Translations under genes and position numbers: made by a program
Source: Cryobacterium sp. HLT2-28
GTDB lineage: Bacteria; Actinomycetota; Actinomycetes; Actinomycetales; Microbacteriaceae
Length of the DNA: 64,000 nucleotides
NCBI RefSeq assembly: GCF_004402495.1
Contig: NZ_SOFH01000021.1
Location: 82,734-146,733, forward strand
Reading direction: 5' to 3'
Shown here: positions 32,174 through 40,883 of the stretch, piece after piece
Numbering within the stretch: position 1 is the first letter of the stretch
Layout: the number at the start of each line of letters is the position of its first letter
Notes under the pieces: model-generated
The model's input: only the letters and a program-made list of their open reading frames with translations
Database searches by the model: none
What the model was told of the DNA's origin: nothing

Positions 32174-34530
32174 GCGCGCGCAGGGCGGCCGGGCCGGCCC
32201 GCCGGCCGCGCACCGACTGGGGCTTCATCCTCGGCAACACCCTCGGCCTGATGACGGCCATCTTCGTCGCCGCCACCTCGCTTTGGCCGATCTACCGGAG
32301 CACCGAGTTCGTCGTGCTCGTCGTCGTCGCATTCGCCCTGGGTGCGCTTGTCGCCGTGCCCGGCGCGATCTTCTGCTGGCCGGCATGGGTCGTCGGCCTC
32401 GTCACGATCGCCGTCTTCCTGCTGGCAGGGGTGCCCCTGGCCATCCCCGGTGAAGCCATCAACCGGGTCTTTCCGTCCGTTCAGGGCCTGCTCGACCTGC
32501 TCAGGGCCACGGCCCTGAGCTGGAAGCAGCTCGTCACGATCGTGCTGCCGGTCGGCTCGTACCAGGCGCTGCTCGTGCCGGCGCTGATCCTGGTGCTGCT
32601 CAGCACCGTTGCGGGACTGTCGATTGCGCTGCGCACCCGGATCGGCGAACTCGCGGCGCTCGCGCCCGCGGTGCTCTTCATCGCCGGGATCGGACTGGGG
32701 CCGACGAGGGCGGCCACCCCGATCGAATCCGCCCTCGGACTCTTCGTGGTACTGCTCTTCTGGCTTCTTTGGCTGCGCTGGGTGCGCCGGCACGCGATCG
32801 TGCGCCTCGTCGCACAGCAATCGCGCCGGACGATCGAGTCCGCCGCCGACCGCCGCCTCGGCGCGGCCAGGGGACTGGTCAGCGCCGCGCTGGTCATCGC
32901 CGTGGCCATCGCGGCAGGCACGGTCGCGGCGATCGCTCTCCCGGCGAGCGTTCCCCGCGACGTGCTGCGTGCGCGGGTGCAGCAGCCGTTCGATCCACGG
33001 TCCTACCCCAGCCCGCTCAGCGCATTCCGCGGCTACCTGGAACCGGGCGCCGCCGACGAGGCCCTGCTCGAGGTGCGCGGTCTCCCCACGGGAGGGCGCA
33101 TTCGAATCGCGGCCCTCGACAGCTACGACGGCATCGTCTACTCGGTGGGCAGCGCCGCCACCACCAGCGTATCCGGCTCCTTCACGAGGCTGCCCGACCG
33201 GCTCGACCAGTCGGGGGCCGGCGGGGAACAGGTCAGCCTCGCGGTGACCGTCGACGGTTACAACGGCGTCTGGGTTCCCGGTTCCGGAGCGCTCGAAAGA
33301 ATCACCTTCTCCGGGCCGACAGCCCCCGCCCGCTCCGACTCGTTCTTCTACAACGACAACATCGGCACCGCCGCTGTGCTGACCGGACTGACCAGGGGGG
33401 ACCGCTACACGAGCGTCGCCGTGATGCCGCGGGAGCCGGCCGCCCTGGCCGCCCTGCAGCCGGGTGCGGCCATTCTGCCGGCCCTCGACGTGGTCCCCGA
33501 CGATCTGGACCAGGTCCTCGCCCGCTACGTGCGGCCGGGGGACCCGCCGGGAGTCCAGCTCCAGGCCATGCTGGCCGGCCTGAAGACGGATGGCTACATC
33601 AGCCACGGGGTCGGCGCCGACGAGCCCGTGAGCCGCTCGGGCCACGGAGCAGACCGGATCAGCCAGCTGTTCACCGACCGGCCCATGCTGGGCGACGCCG
33701 AGCAATACTCCGTGGCGGCAGCCCTCCTCGCCCGAAGGCTGGGATTCCCGGCCAGGGTCGTGGTCGGGTTCGTACCCGCGGCTTCCGGCGGGTCCGGTTC
33801 CGTGACCGTCACCGGCGCCGACATCTCCGCCTGGATCGAAGTGCAGTCGGCCGACGGGCGGTGGGTCACCATCGACCCGAACCCGGCAGTGCGCGACATC
33901 CCCGCGAAGCAGCCGGACAAGCCCGCGGTGGTGTCCCGCCCCCAGTCGGTCGTGCCCCCTGCAGTCCCCGACACCGCGGAACAGCGCGACGCGGCACCGC
34001 CGGAGAGAACCATCGACGACCTCCCGGCGGCCCTCGACCCGCTGCTCGCCTTCCTGCTCGCCGCGGCCACGGTGGCCGGCTGGACCCTGCTCGGACTTGC
34101 GGTGCTGGCCGCGCCGTTCCTGCTCATCATCGCCGCCAAGGCCAGGCGGCGGAGGCTCCGCCGAACCCTCACGGCGCCGCTGGACCGGATCCGCGGCGGC
34201 TGGCGGGAATTCGCCGACGCTGCGCTGGACTACGGCATCGACGTGCCCGCCGGCGCAACCAGGATCGAGGTGGCCGAGTCTGTGGGCGGCCCCGCGCCGA
34301 TGGCCTTCGCTTCGGTCGTCGACCGTGCGGTGTTCGCACCCGGCCGGCCGGGCACGGTGGAGGCTGACACGGTCTGGGCGTCCGTCGCCCAGTTGCGGGC
34401 CGGGTTGTCGGCCGGGAAGACGCGCCGGACGAGGCTTGCGGCGCTCGTCTCGCTCCGGTCGCTGGGTCGCTACGCTGGAGGGACATCCGTTCTCAGCGCG
34501 GTGCGGGGCAAGGGAGGATCGGCGACGTGA
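32170..34530 (+). CDS. transglutaminase-fold membrane protein lacking catalytic Cys and His
   Basis: A 786-residue TgpA-like protein. Six to seven membrane helices fill residues 15-260, an extracytoplasmic transglutaminase-like core spans about 440-575, and a further helix lies near 640. The core aligns with the family at LGDAEQYSVAAALLARRLGF and the following PARVVVGF, but the catalytic Cys position (normally GxCEQ) is Ala510. The catalytic His position (normally HAW) is Ser553 in DISAWIEV. Only Asp569 (TIDPNP) remains. Codons GCC and TCC are unambiguous. I call it a pseudo-transglutaminase, probably a binding or scaffolding protein. It overlaps both neighbours by 4 bp. Confidence 0.9.
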   Translation: MSARRAAGPARRPRTDWGFILGNTLGLMTAIFVAATSLWPIYRSTEFVVLVVVAFALGALVAVPGAIFCWPAWVVGLVTIAVFLLAGVPLAIPGEAINRVFPSVQGLLDLLRATALSWKQLVTIVLPVGSYQALLVPALILVLLSTVAGLSIALRTRIGELAALAPAVLFIAGIGLGPTRAATPIESALGLFVVLLFWLLWLRWVRRHAIVRLVAQQSRRTIESAADRRLGAARGLVSAALVIAVAIAAGTVAAIALPASVPRDVLRARVQQPFDPRSYPSPLSAFRGYLEPGAADEALLEVRGLPTGGRIRIAALDSYDGIVYSVGSAATTSVSGSFTRLPDRLDQSGAGGEQVSLAVTVDGYNGVWVPGSGALERITFSGPTAPARSDSFFYNDNIGTAAVLTGLTRGDRYTSVAVMPREPAALAALQPGAAILPALDVVPDDLDQVLARYVRPGDPPGVQLQAMLAGLKTDGYISHGVGADEPVSRSGHGADRISQLFTDRPMLGDAEQYSVAAALLARRLGFPARVVVGFVPAASGGSGSVTVTGADISAWIEVQSADGRWVTIDPNPAVRDIPAKQPDKPAVVSRPQSVVPPAVPDTAEQRDAAPPERTIDDLPAALDPLLAFLLAAATVAGWTLLGLAVLAAPFLLIIAAKARRRRLRRTLTAPLDRIRGGWREFADAALDYGIDVPAGATRIEVAESVGGPAPMAFASVVDRAVFAPGRPGTVEADTVWASVAQLRAGLSAGKTRRTRLAALVSLRSLGRYAGGTSVLSAVRGKGGSAT

Positions 34531-35219
34531 ACTGCCTGATCTGCGGTGCCGCGCTCCCGGCCGGCGCCATGTTCTGCGGCGAATGCGGCAGCTCGAGTAC
34601 CGCCACACCGAAGACCCGCAAACGCCCCGACCCGCGCCCCAGCGACACCACGATCATCCAGCCGCTTCCGCGCCAGCCTGTGGTCATCTCAATCCCGCTC
34701 GGCGCCGACGGCCGGGTGCAGCTTCCTCCCGCCGCAGCGCCGGAGGCCGCAGAGCAACCCGAGCCCACCCCGAAGCACGGTGCAGTGCCCGTGGCACCGG
34801 AATCGGCGCCGGTCGCGGCCGTCATCCCCGCTGCCCCGCCGTCTCCCGCGCTGCAGCCTCCCGCGCTGCAGCCACCTGTCGCGGCGCCGCGCACGTCGCT
34901 CTTCGTCCTTCAGTTCAGCACGGGCGAGACGGTCTCCGCCCAGGGCACCGGGCTGGTCGGCCGGCGGCCCCTTCCGCAACCGACCGAGCGTTTCGACATC
35001 CTGGTGCAGGTCAGCGACCTGGGCATGTCCGTGTCGAAGAGCCACCTCGAATTCGGGCAGCATGACGGCGAATTCTGGGTCAGCGACCGCTTCTCGGGCA
35101 ACGGCACCATCATCCGGCGCCCCGACTCGACGTCCGTGCGGTGCGAGCCCGGCCGCCGCTACCTCGTGCCGCGGGGGTCACGGGTCGAGATCGCCGACCA
35201 GTTCTTCATGGTGAACTAG
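34527..35219 (+). CDS. zinc-ribbon and FHA domain protein
   Basis: The product is 230 residues. A zinc ribbon is formed by Cys3, Cys6, Cys17 and Cys20 (CLIC...CGEC). A Pro/Ala-rich linker of about 100 residues follows, and includes TTIIQP-like threonines that could be kinase targets. The C-terminal FHA domain (about 130-228) carries VGRRP, SKSHLEF and SGNGT. The GTG start overlaps the stop of the pseudo-transglutaminase gene. It directly precedes the FtsK/EccC-like gene. In EssC proteins of type VII secretion systems FHA domains are fused to the ATPase, so this may be the detached equivalent. Confidence 0.88.
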   Translation: MNCLICGAALPAGAMFCGECGSSSTATPKTRKRPDPRPSDTTIIQPLPRQPVVISIPLGADGRVQLPPAAAPEAAEQPEPTPKHGAVPVAPESAPVAAVIPAAPPSPALQPPALQPPVAAPRTSLFVLQFSTGETVSAQGTGLVGRRPLPQPTERFDILVQVSDLGMSVSKSHLEFGQHDGEFWVSDRFSGNGTIIRRPDSTSVRCEPGRRYLVPRGSRVEIADQFFMVN

Positions 35220-35308
35220 CTTCCCCTCCCCACCGCGGCCTTCCCTGGGTGCTGCGCGGATGCCCGCCCGGTGTCCCGGCGCGGGCGCTCCCGTGGTCTC
35301 CTTGACCG

Positions 35309-38284
35309 GTGTTCCGGCCCGAAGACCCATTGATCCTGCCGGCGCGGCCGGTCGATCCGCCCTCGCCCGGGTTTCCGCTGATCGCCAGCGCCGCCCCGGT
35401 GGTGGTCGCTGTCGCGATCTGGATGTTCACCGGCTCGGCCTTCGTGCTCCTCTTCGCCGTCCTCGGCCCCGTCATCGCAGTGGGCAGCATGGTCGACGGC
35501 CGCCGCACCCGGCGCCGCACCCGGATCCGAGCGGACGAGACCCACCGGGCCGCTCTGGCGGCGCTCCGCGTGAAAGTCGAACAGCGCAGGACCGCCCTGG
35601 TCCGGGCCGCCTGGGGTCGCACCCCGTCGGCGGCCGGCATCCTCCAGGATCCCGGCGGCACCGTGCACTGGAGAGCGAGACCGGCCGCGCCGGTGCTGGT
35701 GAGCCTGGGCAGCGGCGACGTGACCAGCGGGCTGCGGTTGGAGGGTGCCGACCCCGACGACGAACCGGGAATCCGCGCGCTGGCGGCCACCCTGACCGGC
35801 GCGCCGATCACCGCGGACCTGCACGACGGCGTCGGCATCGTGGCGGCACCGGCCCTGGGCCGGGCGATGGCCAGGGGGCTGCTGGTGCAGGCGGCCGCGG
35901 TCCTGCCCCCTGGCCCGGTCGGCCTCGCCGTGCTGCCGCCCGGCCACTGGGCCTGGGCGACGTCCCTCCCGCACGCCGCCGCCCGGTCGCCGGACCGGCT
36001 GATCACCGTCTGCGACAGCGAGACGCCCGCCGGCGTCCCGACCGGATCCCGGCCGCTCATCGCGCTGGGCCGCTGCCTGGAGGAACTCCCCACCGGCTGT
36101 GACACCATCGTGCGTGCGCACGGGCCGACGCGCGCCGAAATCGTGCGGTCGCCCGTGCATCCCGCCGGACTCCGCTTCCGCCCGGAACTGGTGACCCGTG
36201 ACCAGGCCGCCGGCTTCGCCGTGCGGCTGGGCGAGAGAGCTCGTACGGCCGGGCTGATCGGCCGGTTCGGTCCCGTTCCCGCCTCGGTGACCCTGGCGGA
36301 GCTGGCCGAAGCCGACCCGGCGGCCGTCCTGCCGCGGTCGCCGGGGACCGCGGCGGGATCGTCACGCCCGCCGGGCCTCGCCGGTGTGATCGGCATCGGC
36401 GAACAAGGCAGGGTGACGCTGGACCTCGTCGCGGCCGGCCCGCACGCCGTCGTCGGAGGCACCACGGGCAGCGGCAAGAGCGAACTCCTGGTGACCTGGG
36501 TCGCAGCGATGGCCGCGGTCCATCCGCACGACGCGGTGACCTTCCTGCTGATCGATTTCAAGGGCGGCGCCGCGTTCCGGCCCCTGGTCGCCCTGCCCCA
36601 CTGCGTCGGTCTCATCACCGACCTCGACGGGCGGCAGGCCGCCCGCGCCCTGGCCAGCCTGGCCGCGGAGCTGCGGCACCGGGAGTGGGCCATGCGCGCC
36701 GCCGGCGCCCGCGACATCACCGAACTGAACAGCGCAGGTTCCCGGTCGAATCCGCTCCCGCGCCTCGTGATCGTGGTGGACGAATTCGCCACCATGCTCA
36801 CGGCCTTCCCCGAGCTGCACGCGCTCTTCCTCGACATCGCGGCGCGCGGTCGCTCGCTCGGAGTACACCTGATCCTCTGCACGCAGCGCCCCAACGGCGT
36901 CGTGCGCGACGCCCTGCTCGCGAACTGCAACCTGAGGGTCTCCCTGCGGGTGAACAACCGCGCCGACAGCCAGGCCGTGCTGGGAACGGATGCCGCCGCC
37001 GCGCTCCCGGCCGCCGTACCGGGGCGTTGCCTCATCTCGGCGCTCGAAGGAGCCCCTCTGCTCTGCCAGGTGGCCACGACCACCGAAGCCGACCTCAGGG
37101 CGATCGTCGGTCGGTGCGGCGAGAATCGCAGCGGTGCGGAGCCGAACCCGCGCGGGCCCTGGCTCGACCCGCTGCCCGGCCGGGTGACGCGGAATGACCT
37201 GGCCCGCGTCGAGACGGCGGCCACGGCCACGGCCACGACCAGGGAACCAGGAGGACCGGCCACCGGCGTTCTCCTCGGGCTGCTCGACGAACCGGAGCAC
37301 CAGCGCTACCGGGTCGCCCGCTACGATCCGGAGCGCGACGGCCACCTCCTCGTCGTCGGGGCCGGACGCTCAGGCAAGAGCACAGTGATGGCATCCGTCG
37401 CAGCCCAGTATTCCCATTCCGGCATGGCCGCGGTCCTGAATCCTCCGCCTGACGTCGAATCGGTCTGGGACACCCTCGCCGAGGCACGAGCCTGCCTCGA
37501 CGCCGGCTCCCGGGAGGCCCGGCTCGTCCTGCTGGACGACTTCGATTCGGTGTACGCCCGGTGGGGCGATGAACACCGGGCGGCCGCGCTCGAACGGCTC
37601 ACCAGTCTGCTCCGCGACGGGCCGACCGCCGGACTGGTCATCGTCGTCGCCGTGCAACACCTCTCCGGCGCCCTGCAGGCGCTGCCTTCGTTCTGTCAGA
37701 GCCGGCTGGTGCTGCGAATGCCGGATGCCGGCGCCCACGTCGCCGCCGGAGCGGATCCAGCCCTGTTCGACGCGGCCGTGCCCCCGGGCGGCGGTTGCTG
37801 GAACGGCGCACGCATCCAGCTGCTCCAGCCGGAGCCGGGTGCCGTTCGTTCCTCACCCGGCAGGGGCCCCGCCGCCGCCGCCGCAGGGGACGCCGCAGCG
37901 GGGGACACCCTCGCCGGGCACCGCTCCCTGCTCGTCGTGGCAGCCACGCCGGCCCGCACAATCGCGGCTCTCACCTCCGCCCGTCCCGGGGAGATCATCG
38001 ACCTCTCCGCCAGCGTAAGCGCGGAGGCCGGCCGGCTCAGGGTGCTGGCCGACGACGGTGCCGTCCTGGTCGGCGACACCGACACCTGGCAGGCACACTG
38101 GTCGCTGCTCGGGCTGCTGCGCCCGCATACGGCGATCGTGTTCGACGGCTGCGGCCTGGCCGATTTCCGCGCCATCAGCCGTCGCCGGGACCTGCCACCG
38201 CCGCTCGCCCCCGGCCGGTGCCGGGTCTGGGTGCTTCGCCCCGACGGCGCCGTCGTGCGGGCGACGCTCCCGGCGCCTGGCTGA
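35309..38284 (+). CDS. FtsK/SpoIIIE ATPase of EccC/EssC type
   Basis: The product is 991 residues. Two adjacent membrane helices at about residues 25-68 are followed by a basic stretch. The first ATPase domain has Walker A GGTTGSGKS (Lys390), FLLIDFKGG, Walker B IVVDEFA and the HLILCTQRP sensor. The second has Walker A GAGRSGKS (Lys690) and Walker B LVLLDDFD. A third, degenerate domain without a Walker A covers about 860-990. This layout is that of type VII secretion motor ATPases rather than DNA-translocating FtsK, since no gamma domain is present. No WXG100, EccB, EccD or mycosin gene adjoins it. The GTG start lacks a clear Shine-Dalgarno sequence, and the 89 bp before it shows no promoter. 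Confidence 0.9.
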   Translation: MFRPEDPLILPARPVDPPSPGFPLIASAAPVVVAVAIWMFTGSAFVLLFAVLGPVIAVGSMVDGRRTRRRTRIRADETHRAALAALRVKVEQRRTALVRAAWGRTPSAAGILQDPGGTVHWRARPAAPVLVSLGSGDVTSGLRLEGADPDDEPGIRALAATLTGAPITADLHDGVGIVAAPALGRAMARGLLVQAAAVLPPGPVGLAVLPPGHWAWATSLPHAAARSPDRLITVCDSETPAGVPTGSRPLIALGRCLEELPTGCDTIVRAHGPTRAEIVRSPVHPAGLRFRPELVTRDQAAGFAVRLGERARTAGLIGRFGPVPASVTLAELAEADPAAVLPRSPGTAAGSSRPPGLAGVIGIGEQGRVTLDLVAAGPHAVVGGTTGSGKSELLVTWVAAMAAVHPHDAVTFLLIDFKGGAAFRPLVALPHCVGLITDLDGRQAARALASLAAELRHREWAMRAAGARDITELNSAGSRSNPLPRLVIVVDEFATMLTAFPELHALFLDIAARGRSLGVHLILCTQRPNGVVRDALLANCNLRVSLRVNNRADSQAVLGTDAAAALPAAVPGRCLISALEGAPLLCQVATTTEADLRAIVGRCGENRSGAEPNPRGPWLDPLPGRVTRNDLARVETAATATATTREPGGPATGVLLGLLDEPEHQRYRVARYDPERDGHLLVVGAGRSGKSTVMASVAAQYSHSGMAAVLNPPPDVESVWDTLAEARACLDAGSREARLVLLDDFDSVYARWGDEHRAAALERLTSLLRDGPTAGLVIVVAVQHLSGALQALPSFCQSRLVLRMPDAGAHVAAGADPALFDAAVPPGGGCWNGARIQLLQPEPGAVRSSPGRGPAAAAAGDAAAGDTLAGHRSLLVVAATPARTIAALTSARPGEIIDLSASVSAEAGRLRVLADDGAVLVGDTDTWQAHWSLLGLLRPHTAIVFDGCGLADFRAISRRRDLPPPLAPGRCRVWVLRPDGAVVRATLPAPG

Positions 38285-38296
38285 CCGGTGCCGGAC

Positions 38297-39412
38297 TCAG
38301 GCGAGGACGTCGGCGATCTCGGCCAGCGGAAGACCGTGGGCGGTCGCGACCGGCGCGCTGGTGACCAGACCCCCGGCCGTGGACAGGCCGAGCGCCAGCG
38401 CGGCATCCGCCCGCACGGCGTCCTTCCAGCCCCGGCTGGCGAGCAGCCGAACGTACGGCAGCGTGGCGTTGGTGAGGGCGTACGTCGACGTGTTCGGCAC
38501 GGCGCCCGGCATATTCGCGACGCAGTAGAACAGCGACCGGTGCACGACGAACGTGGGGTCGGCGTGGGTTGTCGGATGCGAATCCGCGAAACAGCCCCCC
38601 TGGTCGACCGCGATGTCCACGAGCACGCTGCCCGGCTTCATCCGGGAGACCAGCTCATTGCTGACCAGCTTGGGGGCCCTGGCGCCCGGGATCAGCACCG
38701 ACCCGATGACCAGGTCGGACTCGACCAGGGCGCGGTCGATCTCGTAGCTGTTGGAGGCGATCGTCTGTACCCGGCCGTAGTGCAGGGCGTCGAGCTCCCG
38801 CAGCCGGAACAGGTTGGTGTCGAGCACGGTCACCTGGGCGCCGAGCCCCAGGGCGACCTGCATCGCGGCCGTGCCGGCCACACCGCCGCCGAGCACGGTG
38901 ACCCGGGCAGGGTGGGTGCCGGGAACACCCGGGACCAGGAGACCGGGCCCGCCGTTCGGCTTGAGCATGGCGTTGGCGCCGACGATCGGCGCCAGGCGGC
39001 CGGCGACTTCGCTCATCGGTGCCAGCAACGGCAGCGCGCGGGAGGGAAGCTGAACGGTCTCATACGCGATGGCGGTGACGCCGCTCGAGAGCAGGGCACG
39101 GGTCAGGGCGGGCTCCGCGGCGAGGTGGAGGTAGGTGAACAACAGAAGGTCGGGCCGGAAGAAGCCGTACTCGCTGTCGATCGGCTCTTTCACTTTGAGC
39201 AGCAGGTCCGCCTCCGCCCAGGTGGATGCCGCATCGGGCATGATCCTGGCGCCGGCCACGGCATATGCCTCGTCGGTGATCGACGAACCTGCCCCGGCGC
39301 CGGTCTCGATCAGCACCTGGTGGCCCTGGGCCACCAGGTCGTGCACGCCCGCCGGGGTGATCGCGACCCTGAACTCGTTGTTCTTGACCTCTGACGGGAT
39401 TGCGACCTTCAT
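38297..39412 (-). CDS. ald: alanine dehydrogenase
   Basis: A 371-residue NAD-dependent enzyme that interconverts L-alanine with pyruvate and ammonia. Features are MKVAIPSEVKNNEFRVAITP at the start, LLLKVKEP with the substrate-binding lysine, YLHLAAE with the catalytic His, the Rossmann motif VLGGGVAG and the C-terminal GLSTAGGLVTS region. The ATG has GAAGGAG upstream; the frame extends about 100 codons further without a usable start. It is divergent from the polyamine importer across 256 bp and probably feeds alanine nitrogen produced by the pyruvate-linked aminotransferase into central metabolism. Confidence 0.95.
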   Translation of the reverse strand: MKVAIPSEVKNNEFRVAITPAGVHDLVAQGHQVLIETGAGAGSSITDEAYAVAGARIMPDAASTWAEADLLLKVKEPIDSEYGFFRPDLLLFTYLHLAAEPALTRALLSSGVTAIAYETVQLPSRALPLLAPMSEVAGRLAPIVGANAMLKPNGGPGLLVPGVPGTHPARVTVLGGGVAGTAAMQVALGLGAQVTVLDTNLFRLRELDALHYGRVQTIASNSYEIDRALVESDLVIGSVLIPGARAPKLVSNELVSRMKPGSVLVDIAVDQGGCFADSHPTTHADPTFVVHRSLFYCVANMPGAVPNTSTYALTNATLPYVRLLASRGWKDAVRADAALALGLSTAGGLVTSAPVATAHGLPLAEIADVLA

Positions 39413-39565
39413 GGCGCTCCTTCGACTGGCATGGGACCTTCGACCGGCACGGGGCCGTTCCGCCCCTGGACGCGATTCTAGCGGGGCTCCAGCACCGATT
39501 TCGAGTGCGGATGACGCCGCAAAGCGCGGATTTCGTGAGTTAAGCCATCCACAATTAACGATTTG

Positions 39566-39581
39566 GCCACTCTTCGGTGGC
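39566..39581. promoter_or_regulatory. short dyad in ald-potD intergenic region
   Basis: GCCAC and GTGGC flank a 6-base loop in the 256-bp divergent space (39413-39668), 87 bp before the potD-like start. Candidate operator or hairpin; no convincing -10/-35 pair was found in this space. Confidence 0.3.
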
Positions 39582-39668
39582 AAAACCGCTCTGCTGTGCG
39601 AGTATCTACCCACCCGCACTGTTGCGCGTGAGAGTTCACCCGCTGAAAGACGCAAGGAGACCCCACAG

Positions 39669-40880
39669 ATGAAGCCCAGGCCGTTGCCCGCAGACCCGAT
39701 GATCCAGCAGCTCATTCGTCAGGCCCAGCGTGCCAAACTGGGTCGCCGCACCCTCCTCACCGGCGCAGGTGCCGGAGCGGCCGCGCTAGCCCTTGCCGCC
39801 TGTTCGACCGGGGGTGCCGCCAAGCCGAAGGCTGCGGCTGACAAGTCCGCTGCGGAGAAGAGCATCCGCTGGGACAACTGGGCGCTCTACATCGACGTGG
39901 ACGACGCCGGTGACTACCCCACGCTCGACGCGTTCACCACGAAGACCGGGATCAAGGTCAAGTACACCGAGGCCGTCGATGACAACAACACCTACTACGG
40001 CAAGGTGAAGGACCAGCTGGCCCTCGGCAAGGACATCGGCGCCGACACCGTCTGCCTGACCGACTGGATGGTGGGCCGGCTGATCCGGTTCGGCTACACC
40101 CAGGAACTCGACCACGCCAACATCCCGAACCTCGCCAACCTGCAGCCGTCGTTGAAGGACGTCGGCTTCGACAAGGGTCGCAAGATGTCGGTGCCATGGC
40201 AGGGCGGCTTCGCCGGCATCTGTTGGAACAAGGAAAAGCTCCCGAACGGGATCGCCTCGGTCGAGGAACTCTGGGACCCCAAGCTCAAGGGCCGGGTCGG
40301 TGTGCTGTCGGAGATGCGCGACACCATGGGCCTGATCATGCTGGACGCGGGCGTGGACATCTCCGGGGACTGGGGCGACGACGAGTTCAACGCCGCGATC
40401 GACGTGCTCAAGAAGCAGGTCTCCGACGGCCAGGTTCGCAACATCAAGGGCAACTCCTACAAGGAGGACCTGATCAACGGGGACACCCTTGCGGCGATCG
40501 TCTGGTCGGGTGACATCGTGCAGCTCAACGCGGAGAACGGCGACAAATGGGAGTTCGTCGTGCCGGAGAAGGGCGGCACCCTGTGGAACGACAACTTCGT
40601 CGTTCCGATCGGTTCGACCCACAAGAAGAACGTCGAAGAGCTGATCAACTACTACTACGACCCGGCTGTCGCGGCCGAGGTCGCGGCCTACGTGAACTAC
40701 ATCACACCGGTCGTCGGGGCCAGGGAAGCGGCCATGGCGATCGACCCGGAACTCGCGAGCAACCAGCTCATCTTCCCCGACGACGCCACCCTGGCCAAGG
40801 CGCGGGTCTTCCGCACCCTGACCGGGGCGGAAGAACAGAAGTATGACGCGGCGTTCCAGAGCATCCTGCTCGGGTCCTGA
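39669..40880 (+). CDS. potD: polyamine ABC transporter substrate-binding lipoprotein
   Basis: A 403-residue spermidine/putrescine-binding protein of the PotD/PotF family. A twin-arginine-like LGRRTLLTG precedes a hydrophobic stretch ending in the lipobox ALAAC near residue 40, so export may use the Tat route. The binding fold shows NWALYID, DTVCLTDWMVGRLI, VPWQGGFAGICWNKEKL and VWSGDIVQLN, which in the family line the polyamine pocket. AAGGAG lies 10 bases before the ATG. It is the first gene of potDABC, with 3 bp to the ATPase gene. Confidence 0.92.
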   Translation: MKPRPLPADPMIQQLIRQAQRAKLGRRTLLTGAGAGAAALALAACSTGGAAKPKAAADKSAAEKSIRWDNWALYIDVDDAGDYPTLDAFTTKTGIKVKYTEAVDDNNTYYGKVKDQLALGKDIGADTVCLTDWMVGRLIRFGYTQELDHANIPNLANLQPSLKDVGFDKGRKMSVPWQGGFAGICWNKEKLPNGIASVEELWDPKLKGRVGVLSEMRDTMGLIMLDAGVDISGDWGDDEFNAAIDVLKKQVSDGQVRNIKGNSYKEDLINGDTLAAIVWSGDIVQLNAENGDKWEFVVPEKGGTLWNDNFVVPIGSTHKKNVEELINYYYDPAVAAEVAAYVNYITPVVGAREAAMAIDPELASNQLIFPDDATLAKARVFRTLTGAEEQKYDAAFQSILLGS

Positions 40881-40883
40881 GCC

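Noticed and set aside
35220..35308. A small WXG100-type gene before the ATPase
   Set aside because: The gap is only 89 bp, too short for a 95-residue WXG100 protein, and no W-x-G motif was seen in adjacent frames.
35309..38284. Chromosome-partitioning FtsK
   Set aside because: There are only two membrane helices, two tandem ATPase domains and no gamma DNA-recognition domain, which fits secretion-type EccC/EssC better.
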